A stretch of 64,000 bases of DNA from Eleusine coracana subsp. coracana. Lineage: Eukaryota > Streptophyta > Magnoliopsida > Poales > Poaceae. Numbering within the stretch: position 1 is the stretch's first letter; each line of letters opens with the position of its first letter. The position numbers and the translations under genes are program-made. Positions 23,601 to 36,060 of the stretch are shown here, one piece after another. The notes under the pieces are model-generated. The model saw only the letters and a program-made list of their open reading frames with translations, searched no databases and was not told the DNA's origin. The stretch spans positions 12,287,501-12,351,500 of the forward strand of contig CM064427.1 of the NCBI GenBank assembly GCA_032690845.1, written 5' to 3'.

Positions 23601-23989
23601 CAAGCATCATGTAAACTTATTTTTGAAGTATCAATCATTAGAATAACCTTGTATTATGTTTTATGTAAATTATGCTTATTTGAATATAAAGAGTGCAAGC
23701 AAAATGGCAAGTTTGAAGTTTTAGAGACCTATTTGTAATGTTATAAAATGGCAAGAATTTAAAGTGTAAAATCATTAGGACTAAAGTGTAATTAATAAAA
23801 AGTATAGGGTTGTTTCTCCAAAAGTTTAGGACCTAAACATTTTTTTAAGTATAGGGGCCTAAGTGTAAAAAGATAGGACTAAAATATAATTAATAATAAA
23901 CTCAGGGGTTCTTTATAAAATTCCAGGTCTAATATATTATTTATATAAAAAAGATGGGTTCAAAATCGAGTTAAGCTAAATCCAAAAAC

Positions 23990-24130
23990 AGGCGGACCGG
24001 GTCCACGGTTCATGGGGCCCAGCGGCAGTTCTTTAGCGGCGGTTCACAAGATGAACCGCCGCTAGTCCTTTTTAGCGGTGGTTGTCTTCTTGAGCCGCCG
24101 CTAAAGAGCTTTGCCTTATATAAACATGGG
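23990..24130 (+). promoter_or_regulatory. Internal CACTA palindromes and a TATA box before gene 2
   Basis: A cluster of AGCGGCGGTTC/GAACCGCCGCT and AGCGGTGGTTG palindromes like those at the element ends, followed by TATATAAAC at about 24117. The GC-rich leader starts just after. The arrangement fits a promoter for the second CACTA gene that can be bound by the element's own protein. That reading is inference; the cluster could also be the terminus of a second CACTA copy. Confidence 0.5.
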
Positions 24131-26361
24131 GCGTGGCAGGGCCCAAACCCTAACTGTGGTGGAGAAGAGATGACGCTGTCTGGCTGCCCAAGTCTCGAGC
24201 GCCGCCGCCTGCTCTCTCAACTGCGCTCCCTGTTTCTGCCTCCCTCCCTCAGCGCCGCCGTGGACTCTCCCTTCCTGAGCGTCACTGTGTCAACCTCTCC
24301 GCCTTCCTAAGCGCCGCCGCATCGACCTCTCTGCCTCCTCAAGTGCCGTGTTGGCCTCTATGCCTCCCCGACCGCCGTCGCGTTGATCTCACCGCCTCCA
24401 TCCCCGAGCACCACCGTGCTCCCTCTCTGTCCCTGAGCGCCGCCGCCTTGGGTACCCTGCCTCCTCCATCCTTGAGCACCATCATGGTCTACCTCACTCC
24501 TTGAGCGCCGCCGCGTCGACCTTCTCCGCCTCCCTCCCCGAGCGCCGCCATCGTAGACACCCCCCTCCTCCGTCCCTGAGCACTGTCGCTGGCCCCCTCC
24601 TCCTCCTAGAGCGGCCGTATCGGGCTCCTTCCTCCCAAATCGCCGCCGTGTCGGCCCTCGTCCCCGAGCGGCACCACAGGGACTCCCTCCTGGTGCCTCC
24701 CTCTCTGATGCCCTCATGCCCATCGATGACCAGGTGCGTCATCCCTCTCGAAAGCATTCTGTGTGTGTGATAGTTCCTGTCCTCTGCACTAGATGTGCCC
24801 TTTGCCTGACCCCTCCTCCCTCACTTGCCCTCTCTCTTTGTATGTATGTGCGTTTGAATTCGTTAGCTTGAAACTGATGCCATATATTTGTTGTCAAATG
24901 TGATGTTCATGCTTGCTGTCGTATGCTTGCTGTCCTATGCTTACTGATGCCATATACTTGTTGTCCTATGCTTGCTGCCATGGTGTGTCATGACACTGAA
25001 AATTCTGAGAATTGGTGTGTCATGGTTCTTGCTGCCTATGCTCACTGCTAGTAATTGCCCTATCATTGTTGCCTTGATCAGTTTAGTTGCTTCCCTCACT
25101 GTTGTTAAATGCTCACTGCCATATATACTCTATTTTTTATCAATTCTACATATATACATGGCATATGCTCATATGCTCTGAAATGATGATAGTATGATTA
25201 TTATCTTTATTTGTGCATAGGTAATTTATGAAAATTGGTGTGTCATGTAGTTGTTTCATATATGCAATGTGATATTCCTTGCTCTAGTTACTTGCTGAAA
25301 ATTCTAAAATCTGCCCGTATGCTTGTTGCCTATGCTTGCTGCCATGGTGTGTCATGGTTCCGAAAATTCTGAGAATTGGTGTGTCATGGTTCTTGCTGCC
25401 GATGCTCACTGCTAGTAATTGCCCTATCATTAATTACCTTGTGTCAAATTTCAATCATAGCTAAAAAATTTCTTGTTCCAAATGATGAAACCTTGTTAAC
25501 ACATCCCTCTGAGATCAGCTACTGTGGATTGCTATACTTTATACATGCTTAGTAGCGTTTTTTGCCATCATACCTTGCTGCCGTACTAGTTGTTTTTTTG
25601 TGCTGTCCTATGCTGATCCACATGCTGCCATATTTACTTTTATTCTTCGTGCCATATTTATTCTGCTTCCATATTTAATTGCTGTCGTGTTATACTATAA
25701 GTTGGTGCTTTACAATATTTAAAATGCCCTTGTTATCTGTGACAATTTATTTACATGCTCACTGCATTATATACTCAATACTGAGAGTGAGCTAAGTGTG
25801 ATTAGTAGGTAAATTTTAACTTTTTTATTCTTCTCCTTGTCTCTCTGTACTACTTATCTATTCTATGTAGGCAATTGACCCATGTTCAATGATGAAAGCG
25901 GGCTAAGTGAAGCTAGTCCAGCGACATGGACCGTATCCTAGGATATTGGATATATGCTACTGTACAGGTTAAGGATCTTAGAGCGTTGGAAGGCTGTTGA
26001 TTCGGCAACATGCACTGAGAGCAAATTTTAACTTTTCTATTCTTCTTCTTGTCTCTCTGTACTACTTATCTATTGTACATAGGCAATTGACCCATGCTCA
26101 ATGATGAAAGCGGGCTAAGTGAGGCCAGTCCGGTGACATAGACCATATCCTAGGATATCGGATATATGTTGTTGTAAAAGTCAAGGATCTTAGAGCGTTG
26201 GAAGGCCGTTGATTCGACAACCCGCACTAAGAGCAAATTTTAAGTTTTCTATTCTTTTCTTTTCTTTTCCTTGTCTCTATGCTCAATGATGAAAGGTGTA
26301 TACTCCTTTTTTTCTAAACTAGTTGTCATATATAATATAAGGTGTCAAAGTCTTCTCGTCA
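24131..26361 (+). other. Leader exon and long low-complexity intron of CACTA gene 2
   Basis: From 24160 to about 24730 the DNA is GC-rich with repeated GAGCGCCGCCG motifs and ends at CCAG/GTGCGTC (24731), a good donor. The following ~1.6 kb is AT-rich with many TTGCTGCC words. A ~105-bp block occurs twice (24972-25077 and 25337-25441), differing by about ten bases. No coding domain is visible, so this is read as 5' leader plus intron. Confidence 0.45.
25811..26234 (+). repeat. 212-bp tandem duplication
   Basis: Two head-to-tail units (25811-26022 and 26023-26234) share AAATTTTAACTTTT, GGCAATTGACCCATG, GAAAGCGGGCTAAGTGA, TCCTAGGATAT and CTTAGAGCGTTGGAAGG. A third partial copy (26235-26290) keeps both the first bases and ATGCTCAATGATGAAAG. 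About 10 % of positions differ. Confidence 0.9.
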
Positions 26362-29300
26362 TGACAGACAATATGCCCTCTCAAGAGGAAGACACCCTCA
26401 AGGCGCCCTCACAAGCGAGGTTGTCTTCAGATGATGAAGGATCAAGCGAACACTGGGAAGAACCAGAGGATCTACATCGTCCATTACCTAAGGAATGTCG
26501 ATTGGGGAACCACGACCCTGATTACGTGCCTGAAGAGAAGGTATCTTGTCAAAGATAGTTTTTTTATTTGGCACAAAGATTATATCAACTAAAATCTACT
26601 ACTTATATGATAGGGCCCTCGACAAAGTGCCCGTCAGCTATTTGCAGCAGAGGCTGCGACAGATGAGGCCCTCGACCAGCATGTGGCAGAGGTGCCTGCC
26701 CAAGTGTCCACACACAAACGCAAGGGCGGTCAGCACTCCGCGAACAAGGCAGAGGGCATCTATGAGGTTTCTGCACTAGACCCGAAAGATGGATAACTGA
26801 TTGAACCCACTGGTGTCAACGCCAAATGGTGGAAACGTTGCGACAAACTGGTGAGGAACCATAGCAGAAAACATGATATGTGGGCTGACATCATGGCAAC
26901 CATCCGGTTCCAGCCAGCCGATCTTGAGAGAGCCAAGAAGGCAATGGTGTCCACTCTCAATCTCATCTTTCAAGATTACAAGTCCAAGCTCAACTGTCAA
27001 TACGTCAAGAAATATCAAACCGTATTCGACAAGCATGGAAATATCAGTTAGCAGGAATGGGATGAGTTTGTTGAGCAGAAGACGAGTAGTGCTTCGAAGG
27101 AGCTCAGTAAAAAGATGGTTGAGCTGACTGATTTGGAGAGAGAGGGAAGCCAAGCTCCGCGCGGAAGGAAAACCTGATCCTTTGCCAAACACCAATGAGC
27201 ATACCAGGAATTGGGTATATGGTCGCTCCGAATTAACTGATGAAGGAAAGATTATTGTGAAGGATCCCGTGACAGTTGAAGTCGTGCAAGCCTTGAAAGG
27301 TCCCATCATGACGTAGACGAAGGCTGGTCTATTTACACCGGAGTATCACAAGGATGAGCTAGCGAAGGCTATTGGGACCAAAGAACATGGTGGTCGGGTA
27401 CAAGGAGTGTCATCATCGGCAACATGGAAAGAAGGTTTCTCTGAAACATCCTCACACCTGTACAAGAAGCATACATTGCACAAGAACAAGCAAGAAGATA
27501 AAGCCACGGAGGATTGGAGGCCGCAACTTCTTATGTTCGCTATCAACAAAGAAAGCGGTCGTTTGGACCCCCACCTCCAGGCTGCAATGGATGCCTTCTT
27601 ACGTGGTTCGTCCACATCCATGCAGCCATCCGTCTCCACGCAACCACCAGTCTCCGGTCAACCATCAGTCTCTATTCAACCATCGGTCTCCATGCAATCA
27701 GAAACAGAGGACATCACTGAGGATACTCCTTGCGAGTTGCATGTGCCATTTGGTTACAAGGGGAGGACGATGAAGGTTGCATCCGGCATGGCATTTCTAG
27801 GAGAGATGCTCCATAACAGGGATATCCCCCCAGGTTATGTGCGTTTCACCGTTTCAGAAATAGTACCTGGCTATAAGGACAACGAGATCGAATGCCCTTT
27901 ACCTGAGGTAGGTATAGAAACTCTACAAGATGCGCTCGGCTCTTTCATTATTTGGAAACGTCGTGATGTTGTACTCTCACCACGAGTTTCTCCACCCCCG
28001 TTGTCTGGGCATGGGTCCTTTCATGCGAGCCAGCCAATCAATACAGGTGGACAGCCGTCTCCTATGTCTGTGGTAGCCTCGGGAAACAAGCCCCAATCTC
28101 CTCATGCAGAGGCTGACTCAACTCATAGTCCTATAATCTATAGTGACAACGAGCCTCTTCCGCAGAATGTTCAACTCGAGCCTTCTCCTGTTGTCGTCAA
28201 GGCTCCGCCAATTCAAGTCCAGTCCACGACAATTCAAGTCGAGCCTCCGTCAACAGCTGTTGTGGCAGTTGAAATTCAGGCTTTGGTAATGCAAGTCCAG
28301 CCTGCGCCAGTTGTCGTGAAGGCTCCAGTAATCCCAAAAACGATTATCGCTTTTGATGAAGAGCCAAAGGACCCAAAAGCAAAAAATGATGTTGATAATT
28401 ACTTGGCTAGATTGAAAAAACGTCTAGCAAGCACCGATAAGCTCATCCTATAGGAACAAGATCCTCGGGATAGATTGTCGTATGACAATCAAATTTTTGA
28501 CAATCCTGCGAATGAGGTGGACTACCCAAAATTCATATTCGGTAAACCCCTTATATCAAAGAACATGTACAAGGACCTCCCGTGGGAGATGCGGAAGTTT
28601 CATGACTGGTACATGGTGGCGTCGAATGAAGGGGTCACCACAATCACTTGTAGGATTCCAAATGAGGTATTCAATGAAGAAGGCGATGAACAAACCTTAG
28701 GCCTTTTTTGGGATGATGTCCACGAAATGTTTCTCCTAGGCAAGATGGACGTCACCTTCATCACCTTGTGGTGCATGTAAGTTTCACGTTCGATCTACTT
28801 CGTATTTCAAGCACAATTCAATATATTCTCTTATGTCTTTTTTTTGAAGAGAGTTGATAGAAAGAGAGTTGATAGAAAAGATTGGAAGGTGGCCTACGTC
28901 AACCCGAACCGCATCAACCAAAGCATGATAAACCCAGAGGTAAATCCGGATAACTACCCGGATAAGACACCAGCAGAGATAGCTGCAATGAAGGCGGTTC
29001 TGAGAAATGAAGCAAGGGCTCAGGTTATGGATTATTTATGTGAGTCCTACCTGAAGTGGCAATATGGAGAGTGCATTTTGGCCCCCTACAACTTCAAGTA
29101 AGTTGGACTACTACTGGCTTCATCATCTATCATATGTTAAAGTTAAATCCAATCATAAGTAACTTATTATCAACATTCTTGTTGCGATCATTAGATCTGT
29201 TTTATGACAATTCTCAAAAATGGGTACCTTCTGGTGCTTCACAGTCTGGACTACGACAAGAAATTGTACAACGATATTGTGGAACTCATAGATAGGTAAC

Positions 29301-30038
29301 AAATTAGCCTATGTGTATATGATTTAATAATGTTAATATCATCTAATGATACACTTTTGTCGATCATTTAGTGCTTACGAGAAATATGTCAAAGCGGGAG
29401 GGAAATATCATCCAAAACAAAAAAAGGAGATATACTTCCGTCATAATTTTTGGGTAAGATTTATATGCATCACATACATGTCTTTATTGTAGTATCCATC
29501 ATATAAAGTGTAACTAACTTATGTTCTCTACTACATAGTGCTATAAGCAAGTAAAAGGAAGTGTGCATTGTGGCTACTACATGTGTGTGTTCACGTCTAG
29601 CTTGTCAACTTACCTACACCATATCATTGAGGAGTTCGATCAAGAGGTAAGTTGATTCTACGGTGAATTTGTTAATGTCTATTTTACTTTACTCGAACAG
29701 TGAATTTTTAAGATCTCATATTAACATACTCTACTCATGTGATACAGAGAGCCATAAGAAAAAGGCCATCATGGAAAGCAAAGATGAAGAGGAATGACGA
29801 GATCAGAAAGGGTATGATTCCTCAAGAACATGTTAATTTGAATACAAATAATATGTATTACGTTGTAGCTTCTCTTTGTCGTTTTCTTTTGAGAGAAGTA
29901 ATTAGTCCAGAAGGGAAGTGTTTTGATAATGAACTAGCAACAAACCATAGGTCCCTTTGTGAGTGGGCTAGTTCAAGAGCACCATATGAGCCCAATGTGT
30001 CAAAGAAACATGATGACTATGCATTAGGATTCATATAA
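26362..30038 (+). pseudogene. CACTA gene 2: transposase_24 - DUF8039-like - Ulp1-like protease
   Basis: The second gene of the CACTA element, apparently a long multi-exon fusion. Exon 1 (26362-26540, MTDNMPSQEEDTL...) ends at GTATCT. The next exon opens near 26610. At 26830-27330 the transposase_24 (Ptta/En-Spm) domain reads HDMWADIMATIRFQ, FQDYKSKLN and YGRSELTDEGKI, with two in-frame stops. From 27407 a long open stretch holds a hexapeptide repeat (QPSVST, QPPVSG, QPSVSI, QPSVSM) and a DUF8039-like block (CELHVPFGYKGRTMKVASG). An in-frame TAG at 28451 precedes the protease part, which is spread over small exons bounded by GTAAGT/AG. Its key piece is GGKYHPKQKKEIYFRHNFW, then VHCGYYMC with the catalytic-type Cys. 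The expected His-Trp pair is not seen (NGYLLVL stands there). A SUMO-type protease in CACTA elements is known; its role is unclear. Confidence 0.75.
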
Positions 30039-30175
30039 GATATTTTGTAATGCATGAACATTTTGAGATGTTGTATATATTATGTGATGATGTGTTGTAA
30101 ATTTTTCTGATGACATGTTGTAAATTTACGGTGCTGTGATTTCTGTATATATATACTGAATTTTATTTTATTATT

Positions 30176-30415
30176 CAAAAGAAACAAGTAGCGACGGTTG
30201 AAGATGTCAACCGCCACTACTGTGCTCGTGCAGTAGCAGCGGTTGACATCTTCAACTGCCACTATAAAGTGGTCTCTAGCAGCGGTTTGTTTCACCGTCT
30301 GACCACCCGCCGCTACAAACGCTTATTTGTAGCTGCGTTTGCATAGCGGCGCGGTGGCCTACCCGTCGCTACAGGGCCTTTCCAACTGCCGCTACAGGCC
30401 TTTTTTGTTGTTGTG
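30176..30415. repeat. CACTA right terminus with subterminal palindromes
   Basis: Copies of GCGGTTGACATCTTCAACTG-like palindromes occur at about 30186-30215 and 30236-30265, with GCGGCGCGGTGG and CCGCTACA pairs up to 30400. The end reads TTTTTTGTTGTTGTG. The repeats match the left terminus at 15280-15410, which supports a common element. Confidence 0.7.
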
Positions 30416-30466
30416 TCTGTTTCCGAGAACCCTGGAAAAATACAACTATGCACCGGTGGAACTGGG

Positions 30467-31158
30467 TGTTGGGGGATCACCCCGTGGGCCACCCTTCGGG
30501 GTTTGTCAAAGTCAGCCCATGAGTGAGGGTCGAGGCGAACCATTGTTGCCCCTCACTAACCATGACTTCAAGGTGCAGGTTCTCGTTGGAGAACCCAGAA
30601 GAATCAGGACACTTCGGCATAGGCAGAAGGAAGGGAAAAGCGTTCGAAGGTTATAGGCCCCGTTTGAAGGACACCGCTACAAGCCTTCGAAGGGTGAGGC
30701 TGTGCCTAGAGCAGATCTCGACGCACCGCATGGGTCATAGGGACTCTCGAAGGTACCAAGCTAATACGAAGGGTATCGCCGTCCCTTCACAAGACAAGAC
30801 TGTGCTCAAGACCAAGAGCGGGCAGAGGATGTAAAAGGCGACACATGGCACCAGCACGCGTCGTAGCGTGGGGATCAAGGAACAGTACAAGAAAGGCTCG
30901 AATGACTAGTTTCCCCTTTATGGCCATTTTATACCGAATATTTGTCGGACAAAATAGGTACTTAGGGACAAAATGGTCATTTGCATATGACCTAAGTACA
31001 AGCCTATAAATAGAGCACCCCTACTTACATGTAACGGGAGAATCTTTTTGGGAATACATGAAGGGCGCCTACCGCTCCATTTTGAATCCTTCAAGATTCT
31101 CCTTTTCATTCACATTTTCTGTTCATGGCATCAAAGCTCATGCTTGGTGAAACCAACA
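30467..31158 (+). repeat. 5' LTR of the outer TAT element
   Basis: 692 bp, from TGTTGGGGGATCACCCCGTG to GGTGAAACCAACA, with the short inverted ends TGTTGG/CCAACA. A TATA box TATAAATA is at 31005-31012 and its equivalent in the 3' LTR is at 56189-56196. The transcription start should lie in the CACCCCTACTTACATG region after it. Confidence 0.92.
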
Positions 31159-31159
31159 G

Positions 31160-31171
31160 TGGCGCCCAACG
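31160..31171 (+). promoter_or_regulatory. Primer-binding site of the outer TAT element
   Basis: TGGCGCCCAACG lies one base after the 5' LTR, where the tRNA primer for minus-strand DNA synthesis would anneal. TGGCGCC is the usual opening of the primer site in plant TAT/Athila-type elements; which tRNA is used was not determined. The inner element's insertion begins only 17 bases further on. Confidence 0.75.
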
Positions 31172-31188
31172 GGTTGTGAGCTCGTATA

Positions 31189-34100
31189 TGTCACGGAACT
31201 GTCTTACCACGAAGATGGCTCCGTTCTAGGATATTCCTTGGGTGGCGACACGCGCTGTGACGCCCAATAGTACAACACATGACAGAAGCAAATAATTGGA
31301 ACAAAAGCATAGGTAGAGAACAGAGTTTTACATAAATCCAAAGTTATATTACAAACTAGAGTTTTATCAAAAGTAAATTGCGGAAGCGAATTGTTCAACA
31401 TTGATTCAGCTAGTTTGACGAAATAGATAAGATACAATCGCCCTCTCACGGCGATAAACAGGGAACAACCCGGCCATAATAGGTTCCTTGCCCAAGCACC
31501 ATACCAGCAAGCAAGGAACTATTCCTCGTCTTTATTCGTGCACAGCTCCCACTCAATGTTCCAGTAGTTGGGGCGCTGGCCCTCCTAGTGGAATCTTCCG
31601 CCGCAGTGGCAGTCTCCGCCCTGGTCATCTGAAAACCACATAGAGCTATGCCCTGAGTAACTAATTTACTCAGCAAGACTGACCCGTCAAAATGGCCAAC
31701 TACAGCCGACACCTAGACATGCAAAGGCTAGGGATAGGGTTTATGTTGCCAGAAAGCCAGGCTAAGAGTGGACCCTTATTTTTCAAGTTTTAGCAGCAAG
31801 TTAAGTTGTCCTACGAAATAATAAATTTAGTTTCACTAAGGCTATAACAAACAAGGTTGCAAAACAATGCTTAATAATTTCAAACAGCAGTGTTAAACCC
31901 ATTCATCAACTTAATGGCTTCCGACACTGTTCTGGAGCAGCGATCAAGTGGTACTCGTTACTCTGAGGGGCGGGGATTCGAATCAATTTACATCCTGCAG
32001 GAGAAACCTGCTTGCACGACCCATACGTGCTTCCTGGAAGCCGCATAGAGCAACCTTTTGCTTACGGTACTGCAGGGTATTCCGGGTCCAGACTCCCTCT
32101 AGAAGGGTCCCCCAACGCAATGCGCCCCGTGCCACCATCCGTGGGTGGATTGCTCCCTCCTCTCAACCCCAGTTCCACCAAAGAAGGGAGAAGGCAATCT
32201 TGCGACCAGGCAGTAGTCGTAGCTACGTCGGTTTACTAGGCCCATAACTCCAGCATGCAAACAGTACGTTCAAACTTGATCCCATGGGCCAGACATAATG
32301 CGTAGCCTTAGGTGACTCGGAGGGGGCTACCTCCTTGAAGACAAACTGTCCTTCCCTTTCCACCTAATTGCCCGTCCGGTCTTTATTGTGATCCCATCCG
32401 CACCTTTCTGAATCCGTCATCATTCCCCAGGGGTAACATTTCCAATCTACGAGTGATCTCCATACCACTAGATGAATGGTCGTCCTAAATTAAGCAGAGC
32501 GACTACCGGCCTGAGGCAAAATATCGAGAAGGAGGAACCTATTGCACGCTACGTTTTCAACCAACTCCTATCACTTAATGCGCAGGCAAGCCTACATCCC
32601 TAATTAGTGCTAGAGTAAAACTTAAAATGAGTGGGATGCACTGGAGCTTGCCTGGGTTCTGCTCCTGGTCAGCTGCGACACCATTGGCTCCATCTGGCTC
32701 CTGCTCCGGTCCCGTCTCCACTTGGTTCACTGTGTGATCTATATGATGCAAAAGATGATGCTTATGAGAGAAGTTTCATAGCACTTCCTCAATAAATACG
32801 TTAATGTACACTATTTCTCATGGAAGTGAGCAGGTTGTGTTGATTAGTTCAGCAATGTTACATATTTGGTTAAGGCACAGGGTGAGGGCGTTTAGTGTAT
32901 TTCCTTCATGGACTCCAGTATTTAATCGCGATGACGCTGTATAAAATATGGCGGTCGCGATGACCAGACAGAGGTGCAACATATACATTACTAAGTGGTG
33001 CTGGTCAAGGCATTACCTACAACTTATATGATGTTTATCATGATTGACATAGTAGTCCAACCTACATATCGGAATGAATTTATAACGCCCACTGAATTAT
33101 TAGAGCTACCGTTCCATTAATTATTTTAGCCTAGTTCTGGAAACCAAATGCACATGGGGAATTTACTGCAACTAGATCATGCCAGGGTTGAATTATGGCC
33201 CAAGTTTCATAGACATGCAATGAGCCAATAATTTTAATTAATTAACATAAGGAAACAGGTGTTAATTTAATTATAGCTAATATACAGAGACTCACCCTAA
33301 GGCATTTTCCAGGGAGACTAGAAACTGAAAATCCTATTTGGTGGCCAAGTTTCAAGAATTTATCAGCTCCCTAAAATTAGTTATGAATTTATAAAGGTTT
33401 TTATTATTTATTTTAATCCTAAAAATAAAACTAACATGTAACATGATTTAGCATTTTTCTACAGTACTATGTGTTTAGAGGAACTCATAGAAATTTAGTT
33501 TGCTCGAAAATCATTAGTGGTGAATTAGATATGCATTTTACAAGTTTCTAGCTATTTCTAGAATAAATAAACTAAAGGAAAAAGATTAATTAGGCTGGAG
33601 CCAATGAAATTTGGGCCACACGGGGGCTACAGCGCGGAAGGCCCCAGATCAGGGTGCAGCCGCACGGGATCCGGGCCACGCGGCCCACGGTGGGGCACCG
33701 CCAGCTCACGCCGAAGCCACCGGAGCCGGGGCGTGCGGTGGCCGCGGGCCCGGGGAGCTCGTCGCCGGGAACGGGGCTACCATCATAAGCTCGGAGGTGC
33801 GGGTGGAGGCGAGTTGTGCTCACCGTAGGGGTCGCTGGCTGTCGCCGGAGCTTCGGGAACGGGAGCTCGGTGGAGGAAATAATGCGGGCCGCATGGTGCT
33901 TCTCGCGGGTTGGGGTTGGGTCGAGGTGGAAGAGGAGGAGCTTGCGCATGGTTGGAGTCGTCCGATCCGAGCCGGGGCGGCATGAGGCGGCGGTGCGGTG
34001 AGCTCAACCGAGCTCACCAATGGCGCCGGCAATGAGGGGGAGAAGGAGAGAAAGGAGAGGCCGAAGGAGGAAATGGGAGGGGGTGCCGGTTCGGGGAGGG

Positions 34101-34699
34101 GTGCGGCCTCAGTTTCGGGGCGGTCGGCCCGACCGGGAGAGGCCGAGCGCCGGCGTACGGCTGCCACGTGATGGCGAGGCGTCGGGCGCCCAGGCCCACG
34201 CGGGAGGAGGAAGAGAGAGTGGCGGCTGACACGTGGGACCCTCTCCCCTTTTCTTTTTTGTTAGTTTTTGAAACAGCGCTGTCTTAATAATTTTGTAGAT
34301 TTAAAAATATAGATCCCATGGGAAATCTAAAAATATGTGTGTGTTCCTCGTGATGTACTCTATTTTACAAAAATGATAGTACTCAATGGTTGTCTCTGGA
34401 ATTTAAATGAGGAATTTTTAAATAGGGTTAGTTTTGGACCTTTTAGGCATTTATTTGGGCCCCCTAATCAAGGGATAAAATTCTGAACAATTCCTTAAAA
34501 TTCTACTCCACCATGGACATCAACATATATTTTTGGTAGGTATGAGTCATGTTGAAAAATCTGGACTTGTAGTTCAAGTGGCATTCAAATATGCTTAATT
34601 TGAATTCAAATTTGTAAATTTTAGTTCAAAGTTTTGGGTTTTATGCTCTTGTGATTCCTAGGGTGTTGTTCTTGGAATGTTTATGACTCTAGAGTGTCA
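31189..34699 (-). repeat. 3' LTR of the Tekay-type element (copy 2)
   Basis: 3511 bp. On the minus strand it starts TGACACTCTAGAGTCATAAA at 34699 and ends GGTAAGACAGTTCCGTGACA at 31189. Homologous to copies 1 and 3 throughout. The GC-rich segment at about 33600-34250 gives chance open frames on both strands that are not genes. Confidence 0.93.
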
Positions 34700-34716
34700 T
34701 AGCCCTCCCCCCTTAA
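34700..34716 (-). promoter_or_regulatory. Polypurine tract of the Tekay-type element
   Basis: The minus strand reads AAGGGGGGAGGGCTA immediately before the 3' LTR. This purine run is the expected primer for plus-strand DNA synthesis, and it fixes the LTR edge and the element's orientation. Confidence 0.85.
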
Positions 34717-34739
34717 AAAAATCTCGTCCCGAGATTAAA

Positions 34740-36060
34740 GGATGTGATAACGGTTTACCTAAGTGGCGGCGTAGCAACTCGGGGTAGTGGCTTTGCAGGA
34801 ACTCTTCAGTTTCATAAGTGGCCTCCCTGGAGGTGTGATTGCTCCATTGAATCTTGTAGAACTTGAGCGTCTTCTTACGCATAACTCGTTCCTTCTCGTC
34901 TAGCACCCTCATCGGACGCTCTGAATACGTCAGATCGGGTTGTAGTTGCCCAGTGGTCTTCAAGGGAATGTCTACTGGTGTCTTCAGATATTTCTTTAGT
35001 TGGGACACATGGAACATGTCGTGCACTCCAACGAGTTCCACTAGCAGTTGGAGTTTGTAGGCTACAGGTCCGCATCTAGCAATGATTGGGTAGGGGCCGA
35101 TATAGCGAGGTGCTAACTTGCCACAAATCACAAATCGTTGTGCACCCTTGGTTGGTGACACTCAAAGGTAGACCATATCGTCGGCCCTGAATTCCAACGG
35201 GCGGCATCGTTTATCCGCATAACTTTTCTACTGGGATTTTGCCGCTCGTAAGTATGATTGGATTGAAGTACTTTCTCCTCAGCTTGCTGCATTATTTCCG
35301 GACCGAATATGACTCTCTCCCCTGATTCCGACCACCTCAATGGTGTGCGACAACAGCGACCGTACAGAGCCTCGAATGGTGCCATCTTGATGCTTTCTTG
35401 ATAACTATTATTGTATGCGAATTCTGCCAAGGGTAGGCATTCATCCACTTTGTGTTGTGATTCAATACGTACGCCCTCAACAAGTCTTCCAATATTTGGT
35501 TAACGCTTTCTGTCTAACCGTCTATTTGGGGGTGGTATGCAGAACCTCTAATCAACCTAGTGCCCATTGTTTCGTGTAGCTTCTCCCAAAAGCATCCCCA
35601 AACTAGGAGCCTCTGTCGGATACCATAGTCTTGGACACTCCGTGCAAACACATGATTTGCTCAATGTACAGTTGCGCGTATTTCTGCATCTTGAATCGTG
35701 TCGACACATGGATGAAGTGGGCGACCTTTGTTAACCTGTCAACAATGACCCATATGGAGTCGAATTTATGTGATGTCAGCGGTAGGCCAACGATCAAATC
35801 CATGCTGATATCCTCCCATTTCCAAGCTGGAACACTCAAGGGTTGTAGTAGACCCGCCTTTTTCAGATGATCGGCCTTGACTCAGCGGCAGGTATCACAC
35901 CCTGTGACATATCGTGCTATTTCCCTCTTCATACGAGTCCACCAATATCGGGACCTCAAGTCGTGGTACATCTTGTTGCTGCCCGGATGCATGGAGTACT
36001 TTGCAATATGAGCCTCGTCCAGAATCTTCTTGCAGAGTTCCATACCCTTAGGCACCACTA
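34740..36060 (-). pseudogene. Tekay-type integrase with C-terminal chromodomain, broken
   Basis: The integrase that would join the cDNA to host chromatin. The H2C2 zinc domain is at the end of the 36772-35882 frame (EAHIAKYSMHPGS ... CDTC), followed by a stop. The core continues at 35839-35603: WKWEDISMDLIVGLP gives the first catalytic Asp and TMVSDRGS the second. A poorly readable stretch then spans the expected Glu region. The piece LPLAEFAYNNSYQESIK lies at 35448-35330. The C-terminal part (35161-34740) has GKLAPRYIGPYPI and VFHVSQL-like motifs. A chromodomain-like end, KIQWSNHTSREATYETEE, follows at about 34870-34800. The chromodomain is thought to guide such elements to particular chromatin. 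Stops and frame changes exclude activity. Confidence 0.85.

Larger units (their letters stand above)
15180..30415 (+). mobile_element. Large CACTA (En/Spm-type) DNA transposon, decayed
   Basis: A class II element of about 15 kb, including a later LTR insertion. The proposed ends are CAGTACCACAAAA at 15180 and, on the minus strand from 30415, CACAACAACAAAA. Both differ by one or two bases from CACTACAACAAAA, a common grass CACTA terminus. The flanking 3-mers are TTT (15177-15179) and TCT (30416-30418), a 3-bp target duplication with one mismatch. Both ends carry palindromic subterminal repeats of the form GCGGTTGACATTGTCAACCG. Inside are a TNP2-type transposase (20279-23600) and a second gene (26362-30038), both on the plus strand. 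An alternative left end is CACTACACAAAAAA at 19954, but it lacks the subterminal repeats. Two adjoining CACTA copies are also possible because a repeat cluster lies at 23990. Confidence 0.7.

Noticed and set aside
24358..24770. Open frames in the GC-rich leader of CACTA gene 2
   Set aside because: Repetitive GCC/CGC composition keeps several frames open; no conserved motif is visible.
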